DNA from: Oceanobacillus profundus
GTDB lineage: Bacteria > Bacillota > Bacilli > Bacillales > Amphibacillaceae
DNA: 64,000 nt
NCBI RefSeq assembly: GCF_003515705.1
Contig: NZ_QWEH01000020.1
Coordinates: 1 to 64,000 of the forward strand
Direction of reading: 5' to 3'
Part shown: positions 51,490-60,807 of the stretch, one piece after another
How the letters are laid out: every line of letters starts with the position of its first letter
Numbering within the stretch: the stretch's first letter is position 1
Program-made: the position numbers and the translations under genes
The notes under the pieces: generated by a model
Seen by the model: the letters and a program-made list of their open reading frames with translations, nothing else
What the model was told of the DNA's origin: nothing
Databases searched by the model: none

Positions 51490-52269
51490 ATGAAAAAATT
51501 AGTGATATTCTTGTCAGCTGTGTTCCTATTTTTTGCTGCGGGGTGTGGAGAAAGTTCCAGTAGTGAAGGTTCAACTGAAGATAAAGTCATTACAGTTGGA
51601 GCTGTACCTGATGGTTACCCACATACTTTTAAGGAAGATGAAGAATTTAAAGGCTTTGTTGTCGATGTGTTCAACGCTATTTTTAAAGATATGGGTTATG
51701 AAGTGGAATGGGTTATAACGGATTGGAATGGGGTACTGGCAAATTTACAATCTGGAAAAGTCGATACAGCTATTAATTTTGCAGCAACAGAAGAGAGAGC
51801 GAAAACATATAATTTCACAGATCCTTATTACAGTTCGAAAGCAGTAATTGCTACAGCGAAAGATGGGGCTAACATTCAGTCATTAGATGATTTAGAAGGG
51901 AAAAAACTAGCTAGTATTATGGGAACTAACTTTGAAAATGTATTAAAAGAAAATTACCCAGAAGAAAATTATGAACTGGTCATTTATGAATCAGTTGATG
52001 TGGTTTATACAGATGTAGCTACAGGAAAAGTAGATGGATTTATATACGGCAGGGAGCAATTGATGGCACAAATTAGTGAAAGAGACATTCCATTACAAAT
52101 TGTAGGTGAACCATTTGGGGACCAACCGGTTGCTTTACCATTTCAAAAAACTGAGGAAAATGATGCTTTAATTTCAGAGATTAACCAAACAATCGAGAAA
52201 CTAAAAGAGAATGGAGCATTTTCCGAGATATCTTTAAAATGGTTTGATATCGATTTACTAGAAGAATAA
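51490..52269 (+). CDS. amino-acid ABC solute-binding lipoprotein (cystine-type)
   Basis: 259 residues with lipoprotein signal (FFAAGC, Cys19) and the SBP_bac_3 fold (GAVPDGYPHTFKED, GYEVEWVITDWNGVL). Very like YtmJ/YtmK of Bacillus, which bind sulfur-containing amino acid derivatives. It has no permease or ATPase in its own operon; these lie in the opposing operon with a paralogous binding protein (56526-57323). Confidence 0.88.
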   Translation: MKKLVIFLSAVFLFFAAGCGESSSSEGSTEDKVITVGAVPDGYPHTFKEDEEFKGFVVDVFNAIFKDMGYEVEWVITDWNGVLANLQSGKVDTAINFAATEERAKTYNFTDPYYSSKAVIATAKDGANIQSLDDLEGKKLASIMGTNFENVLKENYPEENYELVIYESVDVVYTDVATGKVDGFIYGREQLMAQISERDIPLQIVGEPFGDQPVALPFQKTEENDALISEINQTIEKLKENGAFSEISLKWFDIDLLEE

Positions 52270-52286
52270 GAAAAGGAAGTGGAAAG

Positions 52287-53618
52287 ATGACTAGCAAAAA
52301 TATGAAACTTGGAATATTAATACAAGGTCCCGGTGGCCATATGAATTCTTGGAAATCTGAGGATGTGCCGGCAGATGGAAGTATTAATTTAAATCATTAT
52401 ATAGCAGTGACGCATAAAGCAGAGCAAGCTGGATTTGACTTTGTATTTATTGCGGATGGACTACACATTAATGAAAAATCGATTCCTCATTTTCTAAATC
52501 GATTTGAGCCGTTGACATTGTTATCGACACTTGCAGCGGTCACAAAACATATTGGATTAGTTGGGACGATTTCGACAACGTATAGTGAGCCATTTAATGT
52601 TGCACGTCAATTTGCTTCCTTAGATATAATTTCAGGCGGGCGTGCTGGTTGGAATGTTGTTACATCACCCTTGGAAGGAACTGCATCGAATTTTAATAAA
52701 GGGAACCACCCAGAACATCGGCTACGATATCAAATGGCAGATGAGTATTTAGAAGTTACGAAAGGATTATGGGATTCTTGGGAAGATGCTGCATTTGTAA
52801 GAAATCGTGAAACAGGGCAATTTTTTGACAAGGATAAGATGCACCGTTTGAATCATAATGGTGAATTTTTTACGGCACAAGGTCCATTAAATATTGAACG
52901 TTCTAAACAAGGGCAGCCAGTTATTTTCCAAGCGGGATCATCAAAGACTGGAATTGCATTTGCTGCCAAACATGGGGAAGCTATTTTTACGAATAAATCG
53001 ACATTGGAAAGTGCGCAGGAATATTATCGTACATTAAAAAACCAGGCGGCAGAATATGGTAGAAAGCGAGAAGCGATTGCTGTTTTACCACAATTGTCTC
53101 CAATTATTGGTGCAACGGAAGAAGAAGCAGAAGAGCAATACAATGCGATTAAGCATTTAATTGGTATTGAGGAAGCTTTGCATTATTTAGGGCGTTTCTT
53201 TGACCATTTTAATTTCAGTCAGTTTCCACTTGATGAGGCATTCCCGGACATTGGTGATGTCGGGAAAAACAGTTTTCAATCGACAACAGATGAGATTAAA
53301 AAAATGGCAAAAGATGAGAACTTAACGTTAAGAGAGGTAGCATTACGTGTAGCAACTCCTAAAAATGAATTTTTCGGTACGTATGAACAAGTAGCGAACA
53401 AAATGATCGAATGGGTTGATCAGGATGCGGCAGATGGCTTTGTATTGAGCATGTATGTACTTGGAAAGCAGTATGAAGATTTTCTCGAGCATGTTGTTCC
53501 AATTTTAGTGGAAAAAGGTTACTATAATCGCGGTTATGAAAGTGATACATTACGAGGAAATTTAGGGCTGCCTTTTATTGAAAATCGCTATAAAAAAGAA
53601 CATATCAAAACGAAGTGA
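52287..53618 (+). CDS. NtaA/SnaA/DszA-family FMN-dependent monooxygenase (YtnJ-like)
   Basis: 443 residues: LGILIQGPGGHMNSWK, SGGRAGWNVVTSP, FQAGSSKTGIAFAAKHGEA. This family oxidises organic sulfur or nitrilotriacetate-type compounds with FMNH2. YtnJ is the Bacillus counterpart. RBS AAAAGGAAGTGG. Part of the operon with the FMN reductase. Confidence 0.9.
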   Translation: MTSKNMKLGILIQGPGGHMNSWKSEDVPADGSINLNHYIAVTHKAEQAGFDFVFIADGLHINEKSIPHFLNRFEPLTLLSTLAAVTKHIGLVGTISTTYSEPFNVARQFASLDIISGGRAGWNVVTSPLEGTASNFNKGNHPEHRLRYQMADEYLEVTKGLWDSWEDAAFVRNRETGQFFDKDKMHRLNHNGEFFTAQGPLNIERSKQGQPVIFQAGSSKTGIAFAAKHGEAIFTNKSTLESAQEYYRTLKNQAAEYGRKREAIAVLPQLSPIIGATEEEAEEQYNAIKHLIGIEEALHYLGRFFDHFNFSQFPLDEAFPDIGDVGKNSFQSTTDEIKKMAKDENLTLREVALRVATPKNEFFGTYEQVANKMIEWVDQDAADGFVLSMYVLGKQYEDFLEHVVPILVEKGYYNRGYESDTLRGNLGLPFIENRYKKEHIKTK

Positions 53619-53628
53619 GGGATAAAGT

Positions 53629-53886
53629 ATGCCAAACAATCAATCTATCGTAGTCTGGTCTAAACAGGGTTGTAGTTATTGTAATGAGGTAAAAACGTAT
53701 TTAGAGGAAAAAGGGTTACCTTATCAAACGATCGATGTCACAGAAAATGATGATCGAAGAGATATTTTAGAAGCAAAATATGGGATACGCCATGTTCCAG
53801 TTGTGGAAATCGGCCAAGGAAATGCATATGAAGCAGTGACAGAAGTTGGTATTGAACATTTAGAGAAGACATTAGCGAGTAATTAA
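53629..53886 (+). CDS. glutaredoxin-like protein (YtnI-like), copy 1
   Basis: 85 residues, thioredoxin fold with redox motif CSYC (Cys at about 15 and 18) and the cis-Pro loop RHVPVVEIG. Paralogue of the protein at 54622-54882. Probably reduces an oxidised sulfur intermediate or keeps the enzymes active. Ten bases after the monooxygenase gene. Confidence 0.88.
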   Translation: MPNNQSIVVWSKQGCSYCNEVKTYLEEKGLPYQTIDVTENDDRRDILEAKYGIRHVPVVEIGQGNAYEAVTEVGIEHLEKTLASN

Positions 53887-53939
53887 ACGAAGTACCCATA
53901 TTTGTTGATAGGGTTACTGTTTAAGAGAGGGGGATGGTT

Positions 53940-54482
53940 GTGCGTAATATGAATATTGTAATTGTTTCGGGAAGTCCTTCATCGCTGTCGAGATCAGAGC
54001 GAATTCTTTACTATCTAGGCGAGCTTGCCGAGCAAGAAGGTTTTTCCGTTAAACATATTTCTGTAAAGGATGTCGATGCGGAGGACTTACTTTTTGCAAA
54101 CTTCAACAGCACTAAAATCAAGGAAATCGCCAATGATTTGGAAAATGCAGACGGTGTAATTGTTGGATCCCCGGTATACAAAGCTTCATACTCTGGCGTA
54201 TTAAAAGCATTGTTCGATATGCTGCCACAGGATATTTTACAGGATACCCATGTACTACCTGTGATGACCGGGGGGAGCTTATCCCATTTATTGGCCCTGG
54301 AGTATGCTTTGAAACCGTTGCTGGCCACTGTGAAAGGTCATAATTTAAAGGGCCTTTACTTTCAAGACAGTGAGATAGATAAAACAAGTGATAATCCGAT
54401 TTTAGATGTGGATATGTTGAATCGAACGAAAAAACAGCTTGATTATTTTTTGGGGAAAGTGAAGCGGAAGGAACATGCTTAG
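53940..54482 (+). CDS. NAD(P)H-dependent FMN reductase (SsuE-like)
   Basis: 180 residues with the flavodoxin-like fold: IVSGSPSSLSRSERIL, VIVGSPVYKASYSGVLK, MTGGSLSHLL. The family supplies FMNH2 to two-component monooxygenases, and two such oxygenases are in this operon. The start is uncertain; GTG 53940 has GAGAGGGGG six bases upstream. Last gene before a strong terminator. Confidence 0.85.
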   Translation: MRNMNIVIVSGSPSSLSRSERILYYLGELAEQEGFSVKHISVKDVDAEDLLFANFNSTKIKEIANDLENADGVIVGSPVYKASYSGVLKALFDMLPQDILQDTHVLPVMTGGSLSHLLALEYALKPLLATVKGHNLKGLYFQDSEIDKTSDNPILDVDMLNRTKKQLDYFLGKVKRKEHA

Positions 54483-54489
54483 TTAGAGG

Positions 54490-54517
54490 AGGTCTACTTT
54501 TTAGTAGATCTTTTTTT
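54490..54517 (+). terminator. terminator of the plus-strand sulfur operon
   Basis: 9-bp stem AGGTCTACT/AGTAGATCT (one G-T pair), then seven T. Confidence 0.88.
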
Positions 54518-54578
54518 GTTGGAGAGGGAAAGAGTAAAAGCAGGATAAAAAAAGCATCTTGCAATTTCACAAAGACAT

Positions 54579-54615
54579 AAAAAAGTTCCCCTGCCCGAAT
54601 GACAAGCAGGAGAAC
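54579..54615 (-). terminator. terminator of the minus-strand sulfur operon
   Basis: Stem GTTCTCCTGC/GCAGGGGAAC on the minus strand followed by TTTTTT; directly after the second glutaredoxin-like gene. Confidence 0.85.
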
Positions 54616-54621
54616 GGTTTG

Positions 54622-54882
54622 TTATCTATTTTTCAACGCTTCCTCAATATATTGCACACCTATTTCCGTAATCGCTTCATACTGGTTTTCTTGACCAATT
54701 TCCACGACAGGTACGTGTCGAACACCGTATTTTACTTCTAGAATGTCACGTCTGTCATCATGATCGGTTACATCAATGTCTTTGTATGTAATGCCTTTTT
54801 CATTTAAATATTGCTTTACCTCCGCACAGTAACTGCAACCTTGTTTGGACCAAACGACTACGTTTAAATCTTTAATTGCCAT
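54622..54882 (-). CDS. glutaredoxin-like protein (YtnI-like), copy 2
   Basis: 86 residues with CSYC redox motif and RHVPVVEIG loop, very close to the copy at 53629-53886. It is the last gene of the minus-strand operon. Having one copy in each of two converging operons points to a local duplication. Confidence 0.88.
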   Translation of the reverse strand: MAIKDLNVVVWSKQGCSYCAEVKQYLNEKGITYKDIDVTDHDDRRDILEVKYGVRHVPVVEIGQENQYEAITEIGVQYIEEALKNR

Positions 54883-54913
54883 TTTAATTCTTCCTTTCTT
54901 TTATTGAATTTTT

Positions 54914-55756
54914 TCATATATCAATTTTTAACAAACGTTTTGCATTTTCATAGAAAATCTTTGCTGAAAGTTCAGGTGCTAATTCATAGCTTTGATAATG
55001 CTTTATCGCATAAGCATAAGGAACATTTGGATAACAGCTTGCAAATAAAAGTTGATTTTCCAATCCTGACTTTGCAGCTTCTATGTATTGATTGCCTCCA
55101 GGGAAGGTGAGGTAAAAGTCGGGACATAAGTAAATGTTTGGAAAATGTGTCGCAACTGCGATAGATTCTTGAACAAATGGCCATGCTGCATGCGAGATAA
55201 TAATTTTTAAGTCTGGATATTTCTTTGCTACACGAATAAGCTGCTTTGGATGGATATAATCATAATCAGGTGCTTCGCTTGTCAGCGAGATGAGCAAGCT
55301 TAATGTTATACAATAAGGGAAGTCGTATTCTAAACAAGCTTCAAAAATGGGATCTAAGCTTTCATCGCCTATCGGGGTTAATGGTTTGATTTTTGATGGA
55401 ATTGCTGCAACCCCATGAAAAACACCAGTTTTCCCATATCGGTGAATGGTAGCTACAGCTTCATCGACTGTCATATCTTCAATCCCAATAAAGCCGAAGA
55501 ATCGTTCCCCTTGAGGGCTTGTTAAGAAAGCTTGCAATTCTTCATTTGAGCTTCCTTGTTCATTATTTCTACCGAGAATTACCGAATAACTAATTCCCTG
55601 CTCATCCATCTCATTTAGTACATCTGTAACAGTAGAAGACTTTGTTGGTGCAAGGTTTTCCAATTGATGAAAAACGCCGTGTAATGCTGTCTTGCCGTTT
55701 TCAAACATTGCTTCCCACTTTGGAATCGGTGCTTTCATTTTAAAATCAATCACCAT
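54914..55756 (-). CDS. amidohydrolase-family (TIM-barrel) protein with atypical metal ligands
   Basis: 280 residues, Amidohydro_2-like. The barrel signature IIISHAAWPFVQESI and the family-like ENAKRLLKI end are present. The usual N-terminal HxH is replaced by IDFKMKA and the usual late Asp (GSDYP) reads FASCYPNVP, so the classic metal site looks incomplete. It may bind metal differently or act on a carboxylate. Member of the sulfur operon, between SDR and glutaredoxin-like genes. Confidence 0.75.
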   Translation of the reverse strand: MVIDFKMKAPIPKWEAMFENGKTALHGVFHQLENLAPTKSSTVTDVLNEMDEQGISYSVILGRNNEQGSSNEELQAFLTSPQGERFFGFIGIEDMTVDEAVATIHRYGKTGVFHGVAAIPSKIKPLTPIGDESLDPIFEACLEYDFPYCITLSLLISLTSEAPDYDYIHPKQLIRVAKKYPDLKIIISHAAWPFVQESIAVATHFPNIYLCPDFYLTFPGGNQYIEAAKSGLENQLLFASCYPNVPYAYAIKHYQSYELAPELSAKIFYENAKRLLKIDI

Positions 55757-55775
55757 AGGCTTGTATCCTCCTTTC

Positions 55776-56507
55776 TTATCTTGCGGTCAAACCACCATCA
55801 ATGACGCATTCAGCCCCAGTTGTATAACTGGATTCATCAGAGGCGAGATAAAGAACGAGATTGGATACCTCTTCTTTTGTTAGCACCCTGTTCAACGGGC
55901 GGTCAGTTGCCACTGCGTCTCCACCGGCTTGTTCGGAAAACATGCCTGTATTTACTAGGCTGGGATGAATGGAATTCACACGAATCTGATACTGTCCCAG
56001 CTCCAATGCCGCTACCTTTGTCATTCCAGTCACAGCGAATTTAGAAGCTCCATAAGCAATGCCTGCTGTTCTTCCTCTTAAGCCACCAATGGAGGAAATA
56101 TTTATAATGGAACCATGCTTTGCTTTTTTCATTGAAGGGACGACAGCTTTCATTCCTAAGAAAACAGCTGTTTGGTTAACATCAATAACCTTTCGATAGG
56201 CTTCTTCAGGGAAGTTTTCTAGATGTTCGCTATAATTAATTCCGGCATTGTTTACTAGAATATTCACTGGGCCAAATGTTTTCTCTGTCTTTGCAACGAC
56301 CTGCTCCCAACGTGCAGCATCTGTTACATCGTGCTGTAAAAACAATACCCCCTCTCCAAGCTCAGCTTGTAATGCTTTTCCTTCCCCAGTGGCGACATCG
56401 GTGAAAACTACTTTCGCACCTTCTGTCATGAGCTTTCTGACATGGGAGGCACCCATGCCGGATGCCCCGCCTGTTACTATTGCTACCTTACCGCTTACTC
56501 TCCCCAT
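55776..56507 (-). CDS. SDR-family oxidoreductase
   Basis: 243 residues: TGGASGMGASHVRKL (NAD(P) binding), NNAG, and catalytic Ser, Tyr and Lys (YGASKFAV). Typical classical SDR of about 250 residues. Substrate unknown; probably an alcohol or ketone intermediate of the operon. Confidence 0.92.
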   Translation of the reverse strand: MGRVSGKVAIVTGGASGMGASHVRKLMTEGAKVVFTDVATGEGKALQAELGEGVLFLQHDVTDAARWEQVVAKTEKTFGPVNILVNNAGINYSEHLENFPEEAYRKVIDVNQTAVFLGMKAVVPSMKKAKHGSIINISSIGGLRGRTAGIAYGASKFAVTGMTKVAALELGQYQIRVNSIHPSLVNTGMFSEQAGGDAVATDRPLNRVLTKEEVSNLVLYLASDESSYTTGAECVIDGGLTAR

Positions 56508-56525
56508 GCAAAATCCCCCAAGTAA

Positions 56526-57323
56526 TTATTGTTCGTCTTGACTGATCGTTACATCCTCACCAAACCATTCCATCGATAAATCTCGAAATGTACCATCAGC
56601 TTTTAATGTTTCTACTGCTTCATTAATTTCAGCAATAAGCGCTTCATTTTCATCTGTCTTGGCAAATGGAAGGGAGACTAGTTTCTCTCCAAATGCTTCC
56701 CCAACCACCTGCAATGGGATTCCTTTATCTTTTATTTGTGCTAACAGGATTTCTCTTCCAGTTACAAATGCATCCACTTTTCCTGATGCAACATCCTGAT
56801 GAATAACATCTGGTGTTTCATAATTGATAATTTCTATTTCATCATTTGGATCCTGCTCTTTTAATACATTTTGATAATTGGATCCCGTTACATTTCCAAC
56901 TTGCTTACCTTTAACATCCTCTAGGGACTGTATCGTGTCGTTATCTTGTGCTACTCCAAGAGCAGCTCTGGAATAGTAGTAGGGTTCTGTAAAGGAATAC
57001 TTTTCTTCTCTTTCTGGTGTTTGTGCAAAGTTCGCAACCGTATCAATTTTCCCGGTTTCTAAGGAAGCGAGCACACCAGTCCAGTCCGTAACGACCCATT
57101 CAACCTCATACCCGATTTCAGCGAAAATAGCTTCTATCATATCAACGCTAAAGCCCTCTAATTTTTCATTTTCATAGAAATATTGTGGATAGCCATCGGG
57201 TGTTGCGCCCACCTTGATTACAGTATCATCTCCTGCTGACCCGTTATCTGTGTTTTGTCCACATGCGCTTAAAAAGAGTAATATTAGGACGGAAATTAAA
57301 ATCATTCGTTTTTTCATGTTCAT
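56526..57323 (-). CDS. amino-acid ABC solute-binding lipoprotein, paralogue
   Basis: 265 residues with lipobox LFLSAC and the SBP_bac_3 fold (GATPDGYPQYFYENE, GYEVEWVVTDWTGVL). Close paralogue of 51490-52269. RBS GGAGG. Followed in the operon by SDR and amidohydrolase genes, preceded by permease and ATPase genes. Binds the imported compound outside the cell. Confidence 0.9.
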   Translation of the reverse strand: MNMKKRMILISVLILLFLSACGQNTDNGSAGDDTVIKVGATPDGYPQYFYENEKLEGFSVDMIEAIFAEIGYEVEWVVTDWTGVLASLETGKIDTVANFAQTPEREEKYSFTEPYYYSRAALGVAQDNDTIQSLEDVKGKQVGNVTGSNYQNVLKEQDPNDEIEIINYETPDVIHQDVASGKVDAFVTGREILLAQIKDKGIPLQVVGEAFGEKLVSLPFAKTDENEALIAEINEAVETLKADGTFRDLSMEWFGEDVTISQDEQ

Positions 57324-57338
57324 GTATCCTCCAACAAC

Positions 57339-58031
57339 TTAAGTTTCTCTTACGTAAGGTTTACTAATACGGTTTTCATACCAGGATTGTAAGCCGCTAT
57401 ATACAACGGTTAGTCCCCAATAAATAAGTGCAACTGCCATATAAGCTTCAAAGAAATTAAGCGTAGCTGTTGCAAGTAGCTTTCCTTGGGCGAGTAATTC
57501 TGTTACACCAATGGTAAATGCGAGTGAGGAATTTTTTAATAAACCGAGAAATGTATTTCCTGTTGCAGGAATCGCATTTCGTGCGGCTTGTGGCAAGATA
57601 ATTCCTCGTAATGCTTGGGGGTACGTCATACCTACCGTTAATGCAGCTTCTGCTTGCCCTTTATCTACAGACTCCAGCCCAGCTCGAAAGATTTCTGCAA
57701 GGTATGCTGAAACATTTAAGCTAAATGCAATAAGTGCAGCTGTTGTAGCACTAATTGAATTAAGCGCGGGGACTAATTGTGGCAAGCCAAAATAAATCAT
57801 TAAAAGCTGCACGAGTGGTGGAGTCCCTCGAAAGAAGGAAATGTACACCTTGGATAATTGCTGTAAAATTGGAATTCGATTCACTAGAATTAAAGAAAGG
57901 AAGATTCCGATTATAATAGCAAACAGCATGGAAACGATTGATATATATAGGGTAACTGGTACATATTTTAATAGCTCAGGAATAATTTCAATCATATACC
58001 CAAAATCAAAATTCATATAAGACACCGCCAT
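57339..58031 (-). CDS. amino-acid ABC transporter permease
   Basis: 230 residues with about five membrane helices and the His/Glu/Met-family permease pattern (YISFFRGTPPLVQLLMIYFG, RGIILPQAARNAIPATGNTF). Only one permease gene is present for the two binding proteins; it may form homodimers. Confidence 0.92.
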   Translation of the reverse strand: MAVSYMNFDFGYMIEIIPELLKYVPVTLYISIVSMLFAIIIGIFLSLILVNRIPILQQLSKVYISFFRGTPPLVQLLMIYFGLPQLVPALNSISATTAALIAFSLNVSAYLAEIFRAGLESVDKGQAEAALTVGMTYPQALRGIILPQAARNAIPATGNTFLGLLKNSSLAFTIGVTELLAQGKLLATATLNFFEAYMAVALIYWGLTVVYSGLQSWYENRISKPYVRET

Positions 58032-58042
58032 CTTTCTTGTAG

Positions 58043-58831
58043 TTATAGAAGAGCAAATTTGCCATTTTCTATATCCTTATCTAACTCCACGGAGGAGTGC
58101 TTTTGATAGTTCTGTAAAAATTTCTTTGTTCTCTCATTTTGCGGGTTATCAAAAATTTCTTCAGGTGTGCCTTGCTCTACAATTAAACCATCATCCATGA
58201 AAATGACTTTATCTGCGACTTCCCTGGCAAACTTCATTTCGTGGGTTACGATAATCATTGTTTTCTCCTTATTGGCGATACTGGATATGACACGCAGTAC
58301 TTCACCAACCCATTCTGGATCCAGCGAAGAAGTAGGTTCGTCGAATAGAATGGCGTTGGGACCTACCGCTAATGCCCGCGCAATGCCAACTCGCTGCTGC
58401 TGTCCTCCAGATAGGGAGATCGGGTAGCTATCTGCTTTGCTTAAAAGTCCAACTTGATTCAATAAATGACGTCCGATTTCGTCCGCTTGTTTTTTGTTTA
58501 ATTTCTTTGTGACTCTTAATGAATGGGTTACATTTTCTAGAGCTGTTTTATTTTTAAAAAGGTTGTAGTGTTGAAACACCATCGATGTTTGCATGCGCAA
58601 TTTCTGTATTTCTGATTTGGTTGCCTTCGTTGTATCCACTGTTACATCACCGATTTCAATCTTTCCAGAATCAGGTTTTTCTAGGAAATTGATACAGCGG
58701 AGCAATGTCGACTTTCCAGAGCCAGATGGACCAATAATGGCTACCACTTCACCCTCAGTCACTTGAAAGCTAATATCCTTTAAAACAATATTATTTTTAA
58801 AGCTTTTCTTTATATTTGAGATCTTTATCAT
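58043..58831 (-). CDS. amino-acid ABC transporter ATP-binding protein
   Basis: 262 residues: Walker [11 protein letters not shown]-loop MVFQHYNLF, signature LSGGQQQR, Walker [11 protein letters not shown]-loop THE. First gene of the minus-strand operon, about 75 bases after the LysR-type promoter. Confidence 0.95.
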   Translation of the reverse strand: MIKISNIKKSFKNNIVLKDISFQVTEGEVVAIIGPSGSGKSTLLRCINFLEKPDSGKIEIGDVTVDTTKATKSEIQKLRMQTSMVFQHYNLFKNKTALENVTHSLRVTKKLNKKQADEIGRHLLNQVGLLSKADSYPISLSGGQQQRVGIARALAVGPNAILFDEPTSSLDPEWVGEVLRVISSIANKEKTMIIVTHEMKFAREVADKVIFMDDGLIVEQGTPEEIFDNPQNERTKKFLQNYQKHSSVELDKDIENGKFALL

Positions 58832-58905
58832 CGTATTTCATCCCTCCGCTTTATGAATAACTTTGATTATTCCTAGGGTTTTAGTTGGTTTTGAGATTAT
58901 CGATT

Positions 58906-58984
58906 AGTATATCACGCGTAACTTAATCTAACAATAACTCTCCTTATAGAAAAATAAGGTCTCCCTTATAGAAAGGTTCTATAT
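58906..58984 (-). promoter_or_regulatory. LysR-type activator site and promoter of the minus-strand sulfur operon
   Basis: On the minus strand: box TATAG-N7-CTATA (58967-58983), -35 TTGTTA (58934-58929), 17-base spacer, -10 TATACT (58911-58906). Offsets from box to -35 and -10 are the same as in 49984-50062. The likely regulator is the LysR protein encoded next door (59087-59971). Confidence 0.7.
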
Positions 58985-59086
58985 AGTTAGGCGGATAGTG
59001 GTGTGAATTGATAACTCAGCTTTTATCATATATGCCTAAACTGTTCTTTTGGTTCAAATTAGATCTGGAATGTGCATTTCTCTGCT

Positions 59087-59971
59087 TCAGTTTCTCTTGC
59101 TTCCTTCTAATTTAGCGATTTCTAGTAATTCCGTATAATAGTTTGGTGTTTCTTCTGTGTAAAAAATCATGTTTGTTTTCAGCGATAGATTTGATACAAA
59201 AGGTAAATTCACATGAACTAGTTCTTGACGGGCCAGTTCATTACGTACACTGATTTCTGGGAGAAAACCAATGCCCGTTCCACTTACCATCAAGCCTTTT
59301 GCAGTTTCCATATTATCTACTTCATATTGGATAATAGGTTTGACACTTAGGTTTTGAAATAGATTCCGTATCATGGACCAATCTAATGATCCACATTCAA
59401 AAAAGATAATCGGTTCTTGTGCTAATGCTTCGATGTTAATTGAATCAAAGCTTGCAAAAGGATGGTGAGGCTGTACAAACAGGTTGATTGGACTTTCCAA
59501 TACTTTTTCAGATGTAATAAGCGGATGAGAACTATTCCTGACAAAACCAATATCAACTTCACGATTCAATACTTTATTTTGAATGGCATCACTTGACCCT
59601 GTAACTAGCTTTAGTTGCACGTCCGGATGTTTCTTTGTAAAAGCGGGTATGACTTTTGGAATTAAGTAATTGGATACGAGTTCTGTGCATCCAATTATTA
59701 ACTGATCGGATAATTCTTTCACTTTTAATTGTTTCTTGCCAGTTTTATAGTATTGAATAATTTGCTCAGCATAAGGAAGGAATTCCTTTGCTTGCTCTGT
59801 GATCACGAGCTGCCTGCCAACCCGATCGAAAAGCTTCGTATCTAACTCCCGCTCTAACGTTTGGATTCGTGCTGTCACGGATGGCTGTGATAAGAACAGG
59901 GCTTTGGAGGCTTTGTTGATACTGCCAAAGTGATTCACTAACACAAAGGCTTCGATGTTTTCGATATTCAT
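59087..59971 (-). CDS. LysR-family regulator of sulfur cluster (YtlI-like)
   Basis: 294 residues: N-terminal LysR helix-turn-helix (FVLVNHFGSINKASKALFLSQPSVT, the start region) and a C-terminal periplasmic-binding-like effector domain. It is adjacent to the ABC operon, as YtlI is to ytm in Bacillus, and matches the LysR-type boxes before both operons. No copy of the box is visible before its own gene. Confidence 0.88.
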   Translation of the reverse strand: MNIENIEAFVLVNHFGSINKASKALFLSQPSVTARIQTLERELDTKLFDRVGRQLVITEQAKEFLPYAEQIIQYYKTGKKQLKVKELSDQLIIGCTELVSNYLIPKVIPAFTKKHPDVQLKLVTGSSDAIQNKVLNREVDIGFVRNSSHPLITSEKVLESPINLFVQPHHPFASFDSINIEALAQEPIIFFECGSLDWSMIRNLFQNLSVKPIIQYEVDNMETAKGLMVSGTGIGFLPEISVRNELARQELVHVNLPFVSNLSLKTNMIFYTEETPNYYTELLEIAKLEGSKRN

Positions 59972-60065
59972 GATTTAAGTCTCCTTTAATTCTTAGTAAT
60001 CTTATCAACATTATATATATAGGGGAGGAGGATGTCACTGGTAAGATGGAACGGAGAAGGAAAAT

Positions 60066-60098
60066 AAAAATCGGCAAATATGTTATTTGCCGATTTTT
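60066..60098. terminator. bidirectional terminator
   Basis: Perfect 15-bp stem AAAAATCGGCAAATA/TATTTGCCGATTTTT with loop TGT, between LysR and the coat-like genes. Confidence 0.85.
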
Positions 60099-60156
60099 AT
60101 GGTGAAAAGGATATTCTGCGATTCAAGAAAATAAATGCTTTTCCATGTATAAATAG

Positions 60157-60411
60157 TTATTGACCTGAGCTTAGTTCCGTTTTTACTTGCTGAATCTCTT
60201 CAGGTGTCGCGGGTTGTGCTGGTTTATAATGACCATTCTGCAGTGCATAGCTATACACGGTCCGTTGGCGGGATTCGTCTCCATTACGTAAACTCACAAG
60301 TGTTTGTCTGAGTTGCGAATTATTTGCTTCACTTATATAGCCTGCATAGCTTTTTAGACTTGCATTTAATCCATTTAAATAATCGTTCACAATATCTTTA
60401 TCTTGTAGCAT
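60157..60411 (-). CDS. CotF-family spore coat-like protein
   Basis: 84 residues: the coat F-type helical domain (DKDIVNDYLNGLNASLKSYAGYISEANN). A short protein with no membrane segment. RBS AGGAGGAAAG. It forms a pair with the 61-residue protein upstream; both are typical of the small coat-F/YraF-YraG family. Confidence 0.82.
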   Translation of the reverse strand: MLQDKDIVNDYLNGLNASLKSYAGYISEANNSQLRQTLVSLRNGDESRQRTVYSYALQNGHYKPAQPATPEEIQQVKTELSSGQ

Positions 60412-60423
60412 GCTTCTTTCCTC

Positions 60424-60609
60424 CTATTGTAGAAATGGTAACAGCTGTTGTTGTGCCTGCCTTGCAGATTGTGCGTCTCGTTGTAAAATCGTTTTTAGTT
60501 CTGGGTCTGTTGCAGATGCCGCGTAGGATTCTAATTTGTTCGCAATCATTCCATGTTCACCAATCATTTTTCGTAAATTTTCTAGTTCGGTTTGTGTTAA
60601 TTGATTCAT
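60424..60609 (-). CDS. small coat-F-like helical protein
   Basis: 61 residues (MNQLTQTELENLRKMI..., TDPELKTILQRDAQSA). Starts at 60609, after AAAGGAGC; an upstream in-frame ATG (60636) is less suitable. Companion of the previous gene; probably sporulation related. Confidence 0.75.
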   Translation of the reverse strand: MNQLTQTELENLRKMIGEHGMIANKLESYAASATDPELKTILQRDAQSARQAQQQLLPFLQ

Positions 60610-60761
60610 GCAAAAGCTCCTTTCGAGTGGATTCATCGTTAGTTTAACCAGTAAAAGTTTGGATATTCTTCTATCCGGAATAGCTGTTTTTCGTTTGATA
60701 GTGGTAAGTTCGTCTTAGGTAAGTTTATTTGAGTAGAGATTGATTAGCGGTCAATGGAAGG

Positions 60762-60804
60762 AAAAAACGCGGTATTGGGATTCCTGTCTACCCAATATCG
60801 CGTT
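60762..60804 (-). terminator. terminator of the membrane protein gene
   Basis: Stem AACGCGATATTGGG/CCCAATACCGCGTT with six T after it on the minus strand. Confidence 0.8.
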
Positions 60805-60807
60805 ATA

